Shown: in pieces, positions 56,288 through 64,000 of the stretch
Layout of the letters: every line of letters starts with the position of its first letter
Numbering within the stretch: the stretch's first letter is position 1
NCBI RefSeq assembly: GCF_030815415.1
Contig: NZ_JAUSWW010000001.1
Location: 6,200,001 to 6,264,000, forward strand
DNA length: 64,000 bases
Source: Streptomyces canus
GTDB lineage: Bacteria; Actinomycetota; Actinomycetes; Streptomycetales; Streptomycetaceae
Reading direction: 5' to 3'
Notes under the pieces: generated by a model
What the model was told of the DNA's origin: nothing
What the model saw: the letters and a program-made list of their open reading frames with translations, nothing else
The model's database searches: none
Position numbers and translations under genes: made by a program

Positions 56288-56785
56288 TCAGAGCTGACCG
56301 GACTCGGCGATGGTGATCTTCGCCGAGGTCGCGCCGTTGCCCGAGCCGAGCGACTCGATCTTCCTGACGACGGCCATGCTGGCCTCGTCGGCGACCTCGC
56401 CGAAGACCACGTGCTTGCCGTCCAGCCAGCCCGTCACGATCGTGGTGATGAAGAACTGCGAGCCGTTGGTGTTCGGGCCCGCGTTGGCCATGGACAGCAG
56501 GCCCGGACGGTCGTGCTTGAGCTTGAAGTTCTCGTCGGCGAACTTCTCACCGTAGATGCTCTTGCCGCCCGTGCCGTTGCCCCGGGTGAAGTCGCCACCC
56601 TGGAGCATGAAGTCCGGGATGACCCGGTGGAAGGACGAGCCGGCGAAACCGAAGCCCTTCTCGCCGGTGGCCAGCGCGCGGAAGTTCTCCGCGGTCTTCG
56701 GGACGACGTCGTCGAAGAGGTTGAAGTTGATACGGCCGGCGGGCTCGTCGTTGATGGTGATGTCGAAGTAGACCTTGGTTGTCAT
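56288..56785 (-). CDS. Peptidyl-prolyl cis-trans isomerase, cyclophilin A type
   Basis: 165 residues. Active-site FHRVIPDFMLQGGDFTRGNG, then GGKSIYGEKFADENF, LLSMANAGPNTNGSQFFITT and WLDGKHVVFGEV. The sequence, including the TGEKGFGF segment and the C-terminal KITIAESGQL, is much closer to eukaryotic cytosolic cyclophilin A than to E. coli PpiB. Catalyses proline isomerisation in the cytoplasm; cyclosporin binding is likely because the Trp of WLDGK is present. ATG at 56785. Confidence 0.95.
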   Translation of the reverse strand: MTTKVYFDITINDEPAGRINFNLFDDVVPKTAENFRALATGEKGFGFAGSSFHRVIPDFMLQGGDFTRGNGTGGKSIYGEKFADENFKLKHDRPGLLSMANAGPNTNGSQFFITTIVTGWLDGKHVVFGEVADEASMAVVRKIESLGSGNGATSAKITIAESGQL

Positions 56786-56994
56786 GGTCCTATCCTGCAC
56801 TGTCGACGTTGGAGATCGTTTCCTTGGGTCGCCTCGGGGTCCAGCGTCGCCATGCGACCCGTCGCGAGGTGGGACGGCAGGGCCGGTCGCACGCTAGGGG
56901 AGCTGATGTGCAGTCGACCCTGCTTGGCGTGTCCACCCAAGACAGTCTCCCCGTGTCGGGGGCTGCCCGAGCCCGTAAGGCGGGAAGTGGCATA

Positions 56995-58026
56995 TTAGGC
57001 GGGCACGGGGCAATCCAAGCAGCGGAAAGACCGAGGAGCGCCGGTCGCGATAGGGCCTCCCGTGAATTCAGAGAAGCCGCCGCTGTCGTTACGGTACACA
57101 AGGCCAATTCCGTGCTCGGCGAGCAGGCTGCGCAGGTCTTCGCGAGGGAGCGCAGGCGTTAGCACCATCAGGTGGAGCGGGTGACCGGGGGCTGCACTGC
57201 TCAAATGGTGCTGTGCATGCAGGAGTTGAGCGAGGGCCTGAGTAATTGAGTCGGCCGCTGCGCTACCCGTTGGTTGGTAAACCGTGTGGTTTGTTTGGTT
57301 GTATATCTCGAAAGAGAGCTGATCCGCTGAGTTCTGCAGGGATAACTCCATCTGCCCTATGGTCATCCCAGCTGCGGTTTCGTGTTCCTCAAAGGCTTCG
57401 GCTAGATCGTCGCGAAGGGCCTCTATTCGGGTGAGGTCGGTTTGTGGTTGGCGCTGACGTCTTCTGCGCCGGTATGCCCGAGCGATATTTCCTGCGGTCC
57501 GCTGGAAACGAATCCGAGGCCTGGGCGCCAGAGGCAGTGTGTCAGATTCTTCCCGTATGTATGGACCGGTGGGGCGCAATCGGAAAACAATGACGTTGCG
57601 GTCTTGACCTAGTTCATCTTTGGCTTCCCGTATGTCGTACGGTCTATGTTCATCAACCTTGAATTCGCCTATGTATTTGTGTGTTCGCGTGCCGCTTCCC
57701 GGGACATTGCCCACGGCGACGAACACATGCAGGGTGCGACCCATATTTGTATGTTCTAAGATGGCGAGATTTCCGCCCTCTAAGGTTTGGTCGCCACGCT
57801 TCCCGGCTCCGGTGTAAGTGAATATGGGGCCAAAGGAGTCGTCCTCGGTGAGCCATCCGTCCCGGTATCCATACCGCTTGCCTACTTTGCTGTCGGAGAA
57901 TACGAGAACGTTCCTTTTCTCCCTGGCTGGGCAGATTCCGGCGAAGCCGCTGCCGCCGAGGACGGGGTGGATCTGCGCGCGCGTGAGGATGTCACCGGGC
58001 GTGAACCCGGTCGTGGGCGTCGTCAT
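56995..58026 (-). CDS. Protein with ScoMcrA/SRA-like modified-DNA-binding domain and unknown C-terminal domain
   Basis: 343 residues. Residues ~8-150 (FTPGDILTRAQIHPVLGGSG, NVLVFSDSKVGKRYGYRDGW, FTYTGAGKRGDQTLEGGNLA) resemble the SRA-like reader domain of ScoMcrA-type type IV restriction enzymes. A basic linker (AYRRRRRQRQPQ) and coiled region lead to a C-terminal domain (~250-343: LHLMVLTPALPREDLRSLLA) that I do not recognise; no HNH motif is visible. Leu82 and Leu90 are TTA codons in frame (57783-57781, 57759-57757). GC content and codon use are lower than in neighbours. ATG at 58026. Confidence 0.6.
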   Translation of the reverse strand: MTTPTTGFTPGDILTRAQIHPVLGGSGFAGICPAREKRNVLVFSDSKVGKRYGYRDGWLTEDDSFGPIFTYTGAGKRGDQTLEGGNLAILEHTNMGRTLHVFVAVGNVPGSGTRTHKYIGEFKVDEHRPYDIREAKDELGQDRNVIVFRLRPTGPYIREESDTLPLAPRPRIRFQRTAGNIARAYRRRRRQRQPQTDLTRIEALRDDLAEAFEEHETAAGMTIGQMELSLQNSADQLSFEIYNQTNHTVYQPTGSAAADSITQALAQLLHAQHHLSSAAPGHPLHLMVLTPALPREDLRSLLAEHGIGLVYRNDSGGFSEFTGGPIATGAPRSFRCLDCPVPA

Positions 58027-58127
58027 GATCAGAGGCTAATGGTCTGAGAGCCCATGGAGTGCTGGGAGTTGAGCAAGTTACTAAGGGGACCGTTGTGACC
58101 GCGCCACATCCAGGCGAGGATGGCGCG

Positions 58128-58703
58128 ATGAGTGACTCGACGGGGACGGTCATCGCGGCTGTAATCGCCTTCGCAGCCGCGGTCATCGGTGCTGTCATCG
58201 CCGGGATGTACGCCAAGCGTGGGGCCGAAGCCGGTGGGCGTAAGGCAGTTGAGGCAGCGTTGGCGCAGGTGCATGGGCAGGCGGCGGCAGAACATTGGCA
58301 GTGGGTGCGTAGCCAGCGCCACCAGGCGTTTTCTGCTCTCCTTACGGCCTATGCGGCCTTGGATGAAGTGCTGGTGCGTATCGCGCCTGAAGTGCGAGGT
58401 GGGGTCGGACTTGATGAGACCGCTGGGCGTGAGTTTCGAGAGCGCACTGTTGACCTTAAGGCGAAAACAAGCCAACTGGCTCTTTGGGGTCCCAGTGAGG
58501 CTTACGAGCTCGCTCATGCCGTAACGCGGAAGTCGATGGCAGTGGTGGGCGCTTTGACGCAGGCGGCTGGCGCGAGTGCCGTAGGCCTGGACGTGGAATG
58601 GTCCAGTTTTGACCAGGCTAGAGGTGAGATGACCCAGGCCTACGCCGCTTTCCTACACAGGGCCGGAGAAATTATTCGTGATCCATTGCAGCCGGTCAGC
58701 TAG
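58128..58703 (+). CDS. Membrane-anchored hypothetical protein
   Basis: 191 residues. One N-terminal membrane helix (GTVIAAVIAFAAAVIGAVIA) then a helical cytoplasmic part (HWQWVRSQRHQAFSALLTAY, FRERTVDLKAKTSQLALWGP). Seen often in Streptomyces accessory regions; function unknown. ATG 58128 puts the helix at the very N-terminus; GTG 58095 with AGGGGA is an alternative. Divergent from the SRA-like gene. Confidence 0.65.
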   Translation: MSDSTGTVIAAVIAFAAAVIGAVIAGMYAKRGAEAGGRKAVEAALAQVHGQAAAEHWQWVRSQRHQAFSALLTAYAALDEVLVRIAPEVRGGVGLDETAGREFRERTVDLKAKTSQLALWGPSEAYELAHAVTRKSMAVVGALTQAAGASAVGLDVEWSSFDQARGEMTQAYAAFLHRAGEIIRDPLQPVS

Positions 58704-58902
58704 TGACATCTCCCACGCGGACTGTCAGAGCCTGTATGAAATTCTGCCAGGTAGTCGCGCTCAACGTGAGTTGTGGCCCTGAGGCGACTTTAGAGTCGCG
58801 CACCGTGACTGCTGCAGTGACCGTCGCAACTTCCAAGCACTCACCCCCCATGCCATTGCTGTAGCTGCTCCTGCGCCACTGGATGCTCGACGGCGGCGTC
58901 AT
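58696..58902 (-). CDS. DUF397 small regulatory protein
   Basis: 68 residues. DUF397 core WRRSSYSNGMGGECLEVATV, VTVRDSKVASGPQLTLSATT and WQNFIQAL. DUF397 proteins partner with WhiJ/XRE-DUF5753 regulators. ATG 58902 shares ATGA with the stop of the XRE gene, so the two are coupled, the typical arrangement. Confidence 0.9.
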   Translation of the reverse strand: MTPPSSIQWRRSSYSNGMGGECLEVATVTAAVTVRDSKVASGPQLTLSATTWQNFIQALTVRVGDVTS

Positions 58903-59747
58903 CGGGAGGGCTCCTCCAAGCGTCTGGTGATCAGTAGGGCCGATCGCTGCGGGCTGAGAGCCAAGGCTCTGAGATGGTCGAATGCCTTCGTGTAGAGGGC
59001 CACGTCCTTGTGCTCTTCGAGGTAGACCGAGTCGCTGAGCCCTTCTCGGTAGACCAAGTCCGGGTCCTCCTGCTCCGGGAAGCCGAGGACCGTGAACGAC
59101 CCCGTGGTGGGGTAGGCGCCCGCATTGAACGGCAGGACCTGAACGGTCACGTTCTTCAACTTCTGCATTTCCAGCATACGTTCGAGTTGGTGAGTCATGA
59201 CCTGGCTGCTGCCGACCGTGTGGAGCAGAGCACTCTGGTGGACGACCGCCCACAGGTCGGGCGCGTCCTCGCTGGTGAGCAGTTCTTGGCGGCGCATCCG
59301 GACGTCGACCATGCGCTGAATGTCCTCGGGAGTGTGGTCGACCCATGCGCGACTCAGCTCAGCCGCATACTCGCCAGTTTGCAGGAGGCCCGGGATGAAC
59401 TCGGCTTGGTAGGTGTGCAGATGAGATGCGGCCTGTTCGAGGCCGACGTACACCGAAAACCACGTGGGGATCGCGTCGCCGTGCGCGTGCCACCAGCCCT
59501 TTGTCTTGGACTCCTTCGCCAGAGACTTCAAGAGTTCGCGCAGTTCCTCGGAGGCGCTGTAGAAGCGGCACAGGCCGTCAACGTCTGAGGGCTGAACTCG
59601 TCCCTGCCCCGTCTCCATCCGACTGACCTTGGAACTGCTCCAGTCCAGTGCCTTGCCTACCTGGCTACAGGTCAGGCCACTCTCTTCGCGCAGCCGCTTG
59701 AGCTCGATTGCAAGACGGCGGCGTCTAGCCGTGGGAGATCCGGCCAC
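58899..59747 (-). CDS. XRE-family regulator with DUF5753 domain (WhiJ-like)
   Basis: 282 residues. HTH at ~8-65 (LAIELKRLREESGLTCSQVG, KALDWSSSKVSRMETGQGRV), then DUF5753 (~100-275: YQAEFIPGLLQTGEYAAELS, RMRRQELLTSEDAPDLWAVV, VQVLPFNAGAYPTTGSFTVL). WhiJ and its many paralogues repress development or antibiotic genes with a DUF397 partner. GTG 59747 preceded by GAGGAG at five bases is chosen over the longer open frame. Confidence 0.92.
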   Translation of the reverse strand: MAGSPTARRRRLAIELKRLREESGLTCSQVGKALDWSSSKVSRMETGQGRVQPSDVDGLCRFYSASEELRELLKSLAKESKTKGWWHAHGDAIPTWFSVYVGLEQAASHLHTYQAEFIPGLLQTGEYAAELSRAWVDHTPEDIQRMVDVRMRRQELLTSEDAPDLWAVVHQSALLHTVGSSQVMTHQLERMLEMQKLKNVTVQVLPFNAGAYPTTGSFTVLGFPEQEDPDLVYREGLSDSVYLEEHKDVALYTKAFDHLRALALSPQRSALLITRRLEEPSR

Positions 59748-59830
59748 AGCAACTCCTCGTGAAATAGCGGATGTTCCATCCCATCGGAAGAGAGGCGAAA
59801 GTCCAATCACTCTAAGGAGGGAATCCCTTC

Positions 59831-59877
59831 GTGCATGTTGCACGGCGGGACGGTCGCTGCGAATCTCTCACTGAGAG
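59831..59877. promoter_or_regulatory. Inverted repeats between the WhiJ-like and HATPase genes
   Basis: GTGCA-tgt-TGCAC (59831-59843) and CTCTC-act-GAGAG (59865-59877) lie in the 180-base divergent gap, and another GTGCAC follows at 59888-59893. Candidate operators for the XRE regulator. Confidence 0.4.
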
Positions 59878-59927
59878 TCATCAGAGCGTGCACAGCGCGC
59901 AACGCAGCGTGTGGGAGGCGGTCGAAG

Positions 59928-60521
59928 GTGATCTACGTGAGCGAAGGTGTGGGACGAGAGCCCTGGGTGCACCTGTTCACTGCTCAGCCGAGTGAACTCG
60001 CCGAGCTGAGAAGGACGTTGCGGATCCGGCTCATCCTGTGGGGACTTCACGCTCACGTTGATGTGGCACAGCTCTGCGTATCAGAGCTGGTCACCAACGT
60101 CATCCGGCACGTCGGGGAAGGAACTCCCGTGACGCTGCGCATGGCGCTTCGCGAGCCGTATCTGCGCCTGGAGGTTGAGGACCCCGATATGCGCGCACTG
60201 CCCACTTTGCTCGCTGCGGGTGCAGGGATGGAATCGGGCCGCGGAGTGGCTCTCGTCGACATCCTGTCGGATCACCGTTGGGGGGTTTTCCTTCAAGGCG
60301 ACTCGAAGGTGGTGTGGTGCGAACTTGCTACCGCCGATGTCCCTGCCGCCTGTGCCCTGCCCAGCGGCAGCAGTGCGCTGAGGGCGGTAGCCGCAGAAGA
60401 GGCCGCTATCGGGGTCATGGTCGACTTGTTGCACTGGCTCCATGCATGCGGCTATGACCCCGACGACGTGCTCGACCGGGCGCAGACTCACTTTGAGGCA
60501 GCGCTCGGCGAGGTCGTCTGA
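59928..60521 (+). CDS. ATP-binding protein of the anti-sigma-factor kinase (RsbW-like HATPase) type
   Basis: 197 residues. N-box LCVSELVTNVIRHVG, D-box VEDPDMRALP and G-box SGRGVALVDILSDHRWGV of a GHKL ATPase. The C-terminal ~60 residues (GVMVDLLHWLHACGYDPDDV) are an extension seen in WhiJ-associated ATPases. Genes of this type sit beside WhiJ/DUF397 pairs. GTG 59928 has GGGAGG nine bases upstream. Confidence 0.85.
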   Translation: MIYVSEGVGREPWVHLFTAQPSELAELRRTLRIRLILWGLHAHVDVAQLCVSELVTNVIRHVGEGTPVTLRMALREPYLRLEVEDPDMRALPTLLAAGAGMESGRGVALVDILSDHRWGVFLQGDSKVVWCELATADVPAACALPSGSSALRAVAAEEAAIGVMVDLLHWLHACGYDPDDVLDRAQTHFEAALGEVV

Positions 60522-60529
60522 GGTGAGGC

Positions 60530-63500
60530 CTAGCCCGACGTGATGCCCGAGTACGACCACACATCCGCAGGCAGTTCCTGATGTAGTTGCCAGGTGATGG
60601 CCATGGGCTTGCTGCCCTCGTGCCGGAGAAAGGTTGCTGGCCCGAGCAGCATCCAAGGTTGGGCCTTGCCGATGTCGGTGTCCTTGTAGCGCCGCATGAA
60701 CATCAGCACATGGCTTCCCCGTTGCTGGTGCTGCCGGTAGCGCAACCCTGTGGGGGAAGTGTCTGCGGTGGTGCTCTGTGACTCCCAGTGGAACAGCGAG
60801 GGGCTGAGCGCGTAATCCTTGTATCGAATGGTGGGCGAAAAATCCTTCTCGTTCTTCTCGAGAGTGATCAGCAGGGCATCCGTCTGATTCTGCTCGTCCC
60901 ACAGGACACCCTGTGCAAAGGAGCCAGGCATCTGACCACCGAGGCGGGCGACCCCAAGCGCGGCCAGGATCTCAGAGCGGTTGTATGCACTGTGGATCTT
61001 CAAGGGGATGTGGGCATGCGGACCTTCTAGCGGGATGGGGAAGTGATCGGCTCGCCCCATCACGTGATCAATTGCCTGCCGTAGTTCGTCACGCAGGGCT
61101 CGCTGCGCACGGAGCGATTCGAGTCCCTGTGCGTAGGAGGTGAACCCACCAGCTTTGTCCCAGAGATTGAAGAAGAGCATCCGTGCGTATGTCTTGTCCC
61201 TCGGGTTCAGCGACTCGTATGTCGGTGCGTCATCGCTCAGCAAGCGGGTGTACGTTTCGGCGCGCTCGAGGTCATCGACGTGCAAGAACGCATGCACGCG
61301 TTTCAACAGGTCTTCCTCACCCGGCTGTTCAGGATGGTCGGTCAGACCAGCGCGTCGCAGGACGGACGTCCAGGAGTTGTGCGACTTGTACAGCTCCCTG
61401 ATCTCGCGACGACTCTCCCTGAGGTAATCCGCGAGGAGCGGCGTATCGAAGGCCTTGGCTTCCTTAGCGAGGGTTTGGACGGTCGCCTTGATCTGGGTGC
61501 GGATGTTGTTCAGCACCAGTTCCTTGGACTTGCCTTCAAGGATGATCTGGCAGCCCGAGGGCAGCAGAGGAAAGTCATGCTCGGCATGCTCAAGGAGCCG
61601 GTTACGCGACAGGTTGGTCATCGCGCGGAACTGCTCCTCGAACCGGAACTCGGCTCGATGCTGACCGATGAAGTCGAGCACAGTGAGTACCGGCTTGTCG
61701 GGCGTGCGGCGTAGGCCTCGGCCGAGTTGCTGGAGGAAGACAGTGGCGCTGCTCGTCGGACGAAGGAGGAGCAACGTATCGACGTCGGGGATATCCAAGC
61801 CCTCATTGAAGAGGTCCACGGAGAAGATGACTTGGATCTCGCCGGCCTTGAGCTGGGACAGTACCCGGTCACGGACTTCGGGTTTCGACGCGCTGTCCAA
61901 GGCCTCGGCTTTGAACCCTGCATCCCGAAAGCGCTGCGCCATGAAGTGGGCGTGCTTTCTGCTGACGCAGAATCCGAGCGCCCGCATGCTCATCGGATCG
62001 GACGCCTTGTCCCGGACCTGCTTGATGACGATGCGGGCCCGGGCGTGATCGGCAGAGAACAAGTCGCCGAGTTGGCTCTGGTCGTATGTCCCACAACGCC
62101 AGTTGAGTCGAGTGAGGTCCGTACCGTCAGGCACGCCGAAGTAGTGGAACGGACAGAGGAGGTCGTTGTCGAGGGCCTCCCACAGTCGCATCTCAGCGGC
62201 GATTCGCCCATCGAAGAACTCGTCCTGGACGTTAAGCCCATCCGCGCGCTCGGGAGTGGCGGTGAGACCGAGGAGTTGCTTCGGCTTGAAGTGGTTGAGC
62301 ACGCGGCGATAGGTGGCAGCCGTGGCGTGATGGAACTCGTCGATGACGATGATGTCGAAGTGTTCCGGATCGAACTGGTCGAGTCGCTGGTCGGTGAGCG
62401 ATTGCACACTCGCAAAGACATGCTTCCAGTCGCGCGGTAGTTCGCCGGTGTAGAGGGCTTCCCCGAAGGATGCGTCATCGAGTACCTCGCGGTACATGCG
62501 CAGCGACTGCTTCAGGATTTCTTTGCGGTGTGCCACGAAAAGGAGCCGCGGGCACTGCTTCCCACCGCCCTGCCTGAAGAGGTTGCGGTAGTCAAGGGCG
62601 GCCATGACGGTCTTGCCCGTACCGGTCGCGGCGACAAGCAAGTTGCGCTGGCGACCGCGGACCTCGCGTTCGACGTGTAGCCGCTCCAACATGTCGGCCT
62701 GGTAGGGGTGCGGCCGAACCTCTAGACCGGAGAGGGTGATCTTGGAGTCTTGGTTGGACGGCGACCCGCCCGCCAGGCCCAGTGCTTCGTCCAACTTCCG
62801 GGCGTCGTGATCCGGGTCGTAGGGCTCAAAAGCGATGTCGTTCCAGTACGCGTCGAAGGTCGCCTCGAATTTGTTGAGCACCGCCGGAGTAGCCACGGAG
62901 GACAGCCGCACGTTCCACTCCAGGCCGTCGAGTAGAGCGGCCTTGGACAGGTTGGAACTGCCCACGTACGCCGTGTCAAAGCCACTCTCGCGTCGAAACA
63001 GCCAGGCCTTCGCATGAAGGCGTGTCGAGCGGATCTCGTAGTTGACCTTGACCTGAGCACCAAAGTCGCGGACGAGTCGGTCAAGTGCATGGCGATCAGT
63101 AGCGCCGATATACGTGGTGGTGATGACTCGGATGGGAACGCCACGTTCCGCCGCGGCGCGGAGCGAGTCTTCGAGTACGCGCAGCCCGTACCACTTCACG
63201 AACGCGCAGAGCAGATCGATACGGTCCGCCGTGGCCAGCTCAGCTCGCAGCTCACTGCCGAGGTTCGGGTCCTCGGGAGCATTGGTGATGAGGGCGGTCT
63301 CCGAAAGAGGCGTGAGCGGGCGTACCGCGTAGACGCCGGGTGCCTCTTTCTCAGCCAGTGCGAGGAGTTGGCGAGGTCCATCGGCGATCAACTCGACGGC
63401 ATCACTGTTTCCGAGGTCGTCAGGATCGGATACGAGTGACTCGATGATTTGGTTGGCTACGGCGACACGCTTGTCGTGGGGCAGCTGGCTGAGCCGCTGT

Positions 63501-63679
63501 CTCACAGCACGACTGATATGCCGGGCGAGTACATGGGGTGACGATTCTTCGCTGACATCGTCATCGATGGCCTTCCAACCCGCTGCGTTCAACTGCTCTA
63601 TCTGCGCCTGCATGCGCTGGGTGACGAGTTCCTCGTAAACACCCGCGACAGGCTGCGACAGATCCCCCGGCTGAGCCAC
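60530..63679 (-). CDS. PLD-nuclease / DEAD-box helicase / DUF3427 fusion protein
   Basis: 1049 residues. Phospholipase D-like domain (~125-290) with His222-x-Lys224 in STRLHAKAWLF and GSSNLSKAAL. Superfamily II helicase: Walker A AATGTGKT (~350), DEFHH (~446), LTATPER, and motif VI QQLGRGLRRT (~650). The rest (~700-1049) is DUF3427. Cytoplasmic. This architecture is recurrent in bacterial defence regions and would translocate on and cut foreign nucleic acid; activity is inferred. Only one HxK is clear, so the PLD part may dimerise. GTG 63679 has GGGGGA upstream; GTG 63694 is less well placed. Confidence 0.88.
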   Translation of the reverse strand: MAQPGDLSQPVAGVYEELVTQRMQAQIEQLNAAGWKAIDDDVSEESSPHVLARHISRAVRQRLSQLPHDKRVAVANQIIESLVSDPDDLGNSDAVELIADGPRQLLALAEKEAPGVYAVRPLTPLSETALITNAPEDPNLGSELRAELATADRIDLLCAFVKWYGLRVLEDSLRAAAERGVPIRVITTTYIGATDRHALDRLVRDFGAQVKVNYEIRSTRLHAKAWLFRRESGFDTAYVGSSNLSKAALLDGLEWNVRLSSVATPAVLNKFEATFDAYWNDIAFEPYDPDHDARKLDEALGLAGGSPSNQDSKITLSGLEVRPHPYQADMLERLHVEREVRGRQRNLLVAATGTGKTVMAALDYRNLFRQGGGKQCPRLLFVAHRKEILKQSLRMYREVLDDASFGEALYTGELPRDWKHVFASVQSLTDQRLDQFDPEHFDIIVIDEFHHATAATYRRVLNHFKPKQLLGLTATPERADGLNVQDEFFDGRIAAEMRLWEALDNDLLCPFHYFGVPDGTDLTRLNWRCGTYDQSQLGDLFSADHARARIVIKQVRDKASDPMSMRALGFCVSRKHAHFMAQRFRDAGFKAEALDSASKPEVRDRVLSQLKAGEIQVIFSVDLFNEGLDIPDVDTLLLLRPTSSATVFLQQLGRGLRRTPDKPVLTVLDFIGQHRAEFRFEEQFRAMTNLSRNRLLEHAEHDFPLLPSGCQIILEGKSKELVLNNIRTQIKATVQTLAKEAKAFDTPLLADYLRESRREIRELYKSHNSWTSVLRRAGLTDHPEQPGEEDLLKRVHAFLHVDDLERAETYTRLLSDDAPTYESLNPRDKTYARMLFFNLWDKAGGFTSYAQGLESLRAQRALRDELRQAIDHVMGRADHFPIPLEGPHAHIPLKIHSAYNRSEILAALGVARLGGQMPGSFAQGVLWDEQNQTDALLITLEKNEKDFSPTIRYKDYALSPSLFHWESQSTTADTSPTGLRYRQHQQRGSHVLMFMRRYKDTDIGKAQPWMLLGPATFLRHEGSKPMAITWQLHQELPADVWSYSGITSG

Positions 63680-63709
63680 GCTGATTTCCCCCACCCCTCA
63701 TGTGGACCC

Positions 63710-63994
63710 TCACACACAGCAGTGGTTCTGTTGTAGCAGGTGAGGTTGATGGTCCTGTGGGCAACCGTGACTTCGCGCTCGGTACGACCTGGGCGGAGTG
63801 GACCACGGGCCCCTCGCGGCGTGGATGATCCTCAAGCCGGTGCCCAGCCAGACGGCGGCGAAGAGTAACGCGACCGAAAAGCCTGGCTGGGACATGTCCG
63901 GCCCCCACGGCTCCGCTATTCCTGCGTACCGTGGCACTCCCCATAAACCCGCCCCGACCCACACCAGCAAACCGCCCCCCGCTGCGGAGGCCAA
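63710..63994 (-). CDS. Possible small membrane protein at the window edge
   Basis: An open frame with two hydrophobic segments (GGGLLVWVGAGLWGVPRYAG, GFSVALLFAAVWLGTGLRII) enters from the window end and closes at 63710 with a Cys/His/Gln-rich tail. The first residues may lie outside. The C-terminal tail looks non-coding, so the real gene may be truncated. Weakly supported. Confidence 0.35.
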   Translation of the reverse strand: MASAAGGGLLVWVGAGLWGVPRYAGIAEPWGPDMSQPGFSVALLFAAVWLGTGLRIIHAARGPWSTPPRSYRARSHGCPQDHQPHLLQQNHCCV

Positions 63995-64000
63995 GCCACC

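Noticed and set aside
63695..64000. Promoter or further defence gene after the helicase
   Set aside because: Only one weak hydrophobic frame is present and the window ends; nothing can be decided.

Overview
The window is high-GC actinobacterial chromosome, almost certainly Streptomyces. Pointers are an SsgA-like sporulation protein, paired NagE permeases with DasR-like operators, two genes with rare TTA codons, DUF397/WhiJ-type regulators, RDD and DUF1707 proteins, Tat and LAxTG export signals and typical Streptomyces dispersed repeats. From memory, the order hppD, lrp, ssgG, inhA-like protease, pncB, clpS, cysO, cysM, nagE2-nagE1-nagF, rph, rdgB, bcp matches the SCO29xx part of the S. coelicolor core, read in reverse. 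I could not run an alignment.

Layout. 0-2.8 kb: end of a probable helicase gene, an IclR regulator, a decayed AfsR-type fragment and a secreted Lon-like protease. 2.8-6.5 kb: a four-gene glycine betaine/choline ABC operon. 6.5-8.2 kb: divergent lrp and hppD (tyrosine catabolism). 8.3-10.4 kb: a TagC-like protein and a three-subunit cobalt-type nitrile hydratase/thiocyanate hydrolase-like cluster. 10.4-19.9 kb: a TPR protein, FAD oxidase, SsgG, two RDD proteins and a large M6 protease. 19.9-21.9 kb: pncB-pncA, NAD salvage. 22-34.6 kb: the actinobacterial clpS-DUF2017-mec-cysO-cysM-MBL-rph-rdgB neighbourhood, with an amino-acid permease, a TTA-containing LacI regulator, a PemK-like protein and the GlcNAc PTS genes inserted. 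The sulfur part (mec, cysO, cysM) carries a cysteine leader peptide and a perfect inverted repeat upstream.

34.6-36 kb: a tRNA-Leu whose first base is the last base of the stop codon of an HNH endonuclease gene; a second HNH gene is coupled to it. 36-49 kb: GNAT, Bcp, DUF3618, a lone GroES-like protein, an SMR remnant, a bifunctional penicillin-binding protein with a Thr/Gly tail, an ABC-2 exporter, a DUF1707 protein, an SGNH hydrolase, a DUF445 protein and an MFS transporter. 49.0-49.7 kb is a noncoding tandem-repeat field. 49.7-56.8 kb: a Tat-exported, sortase-tagged alginate-lyase-like protein, small membrane proteins, enzymes, a lipoprotein, a small secreted protein and a eukaryote-like cyclophilin.

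57-63.7 kb looks accessory. Codon use is relaxed, there is an SRA-like (modified-DNA reader) protein with two TTA codons, a small anchored protein, a DUF397/XRE-DUF5753/HATPase regulatory trio and a 1049-residue PLD-helicase-DUF3427 protein. This is the best candidate for an undescribed defence-type module. The most interesting smaller items are the CysO protein whose Gly-Gly is masked by two residues beside a JAMM protease gene, the tRNA/HNH overlap, the structured leaders at 23.2, 36.2 and 55.7 kb, and three convergent gene pairs that share a CTAG between their stop codons.
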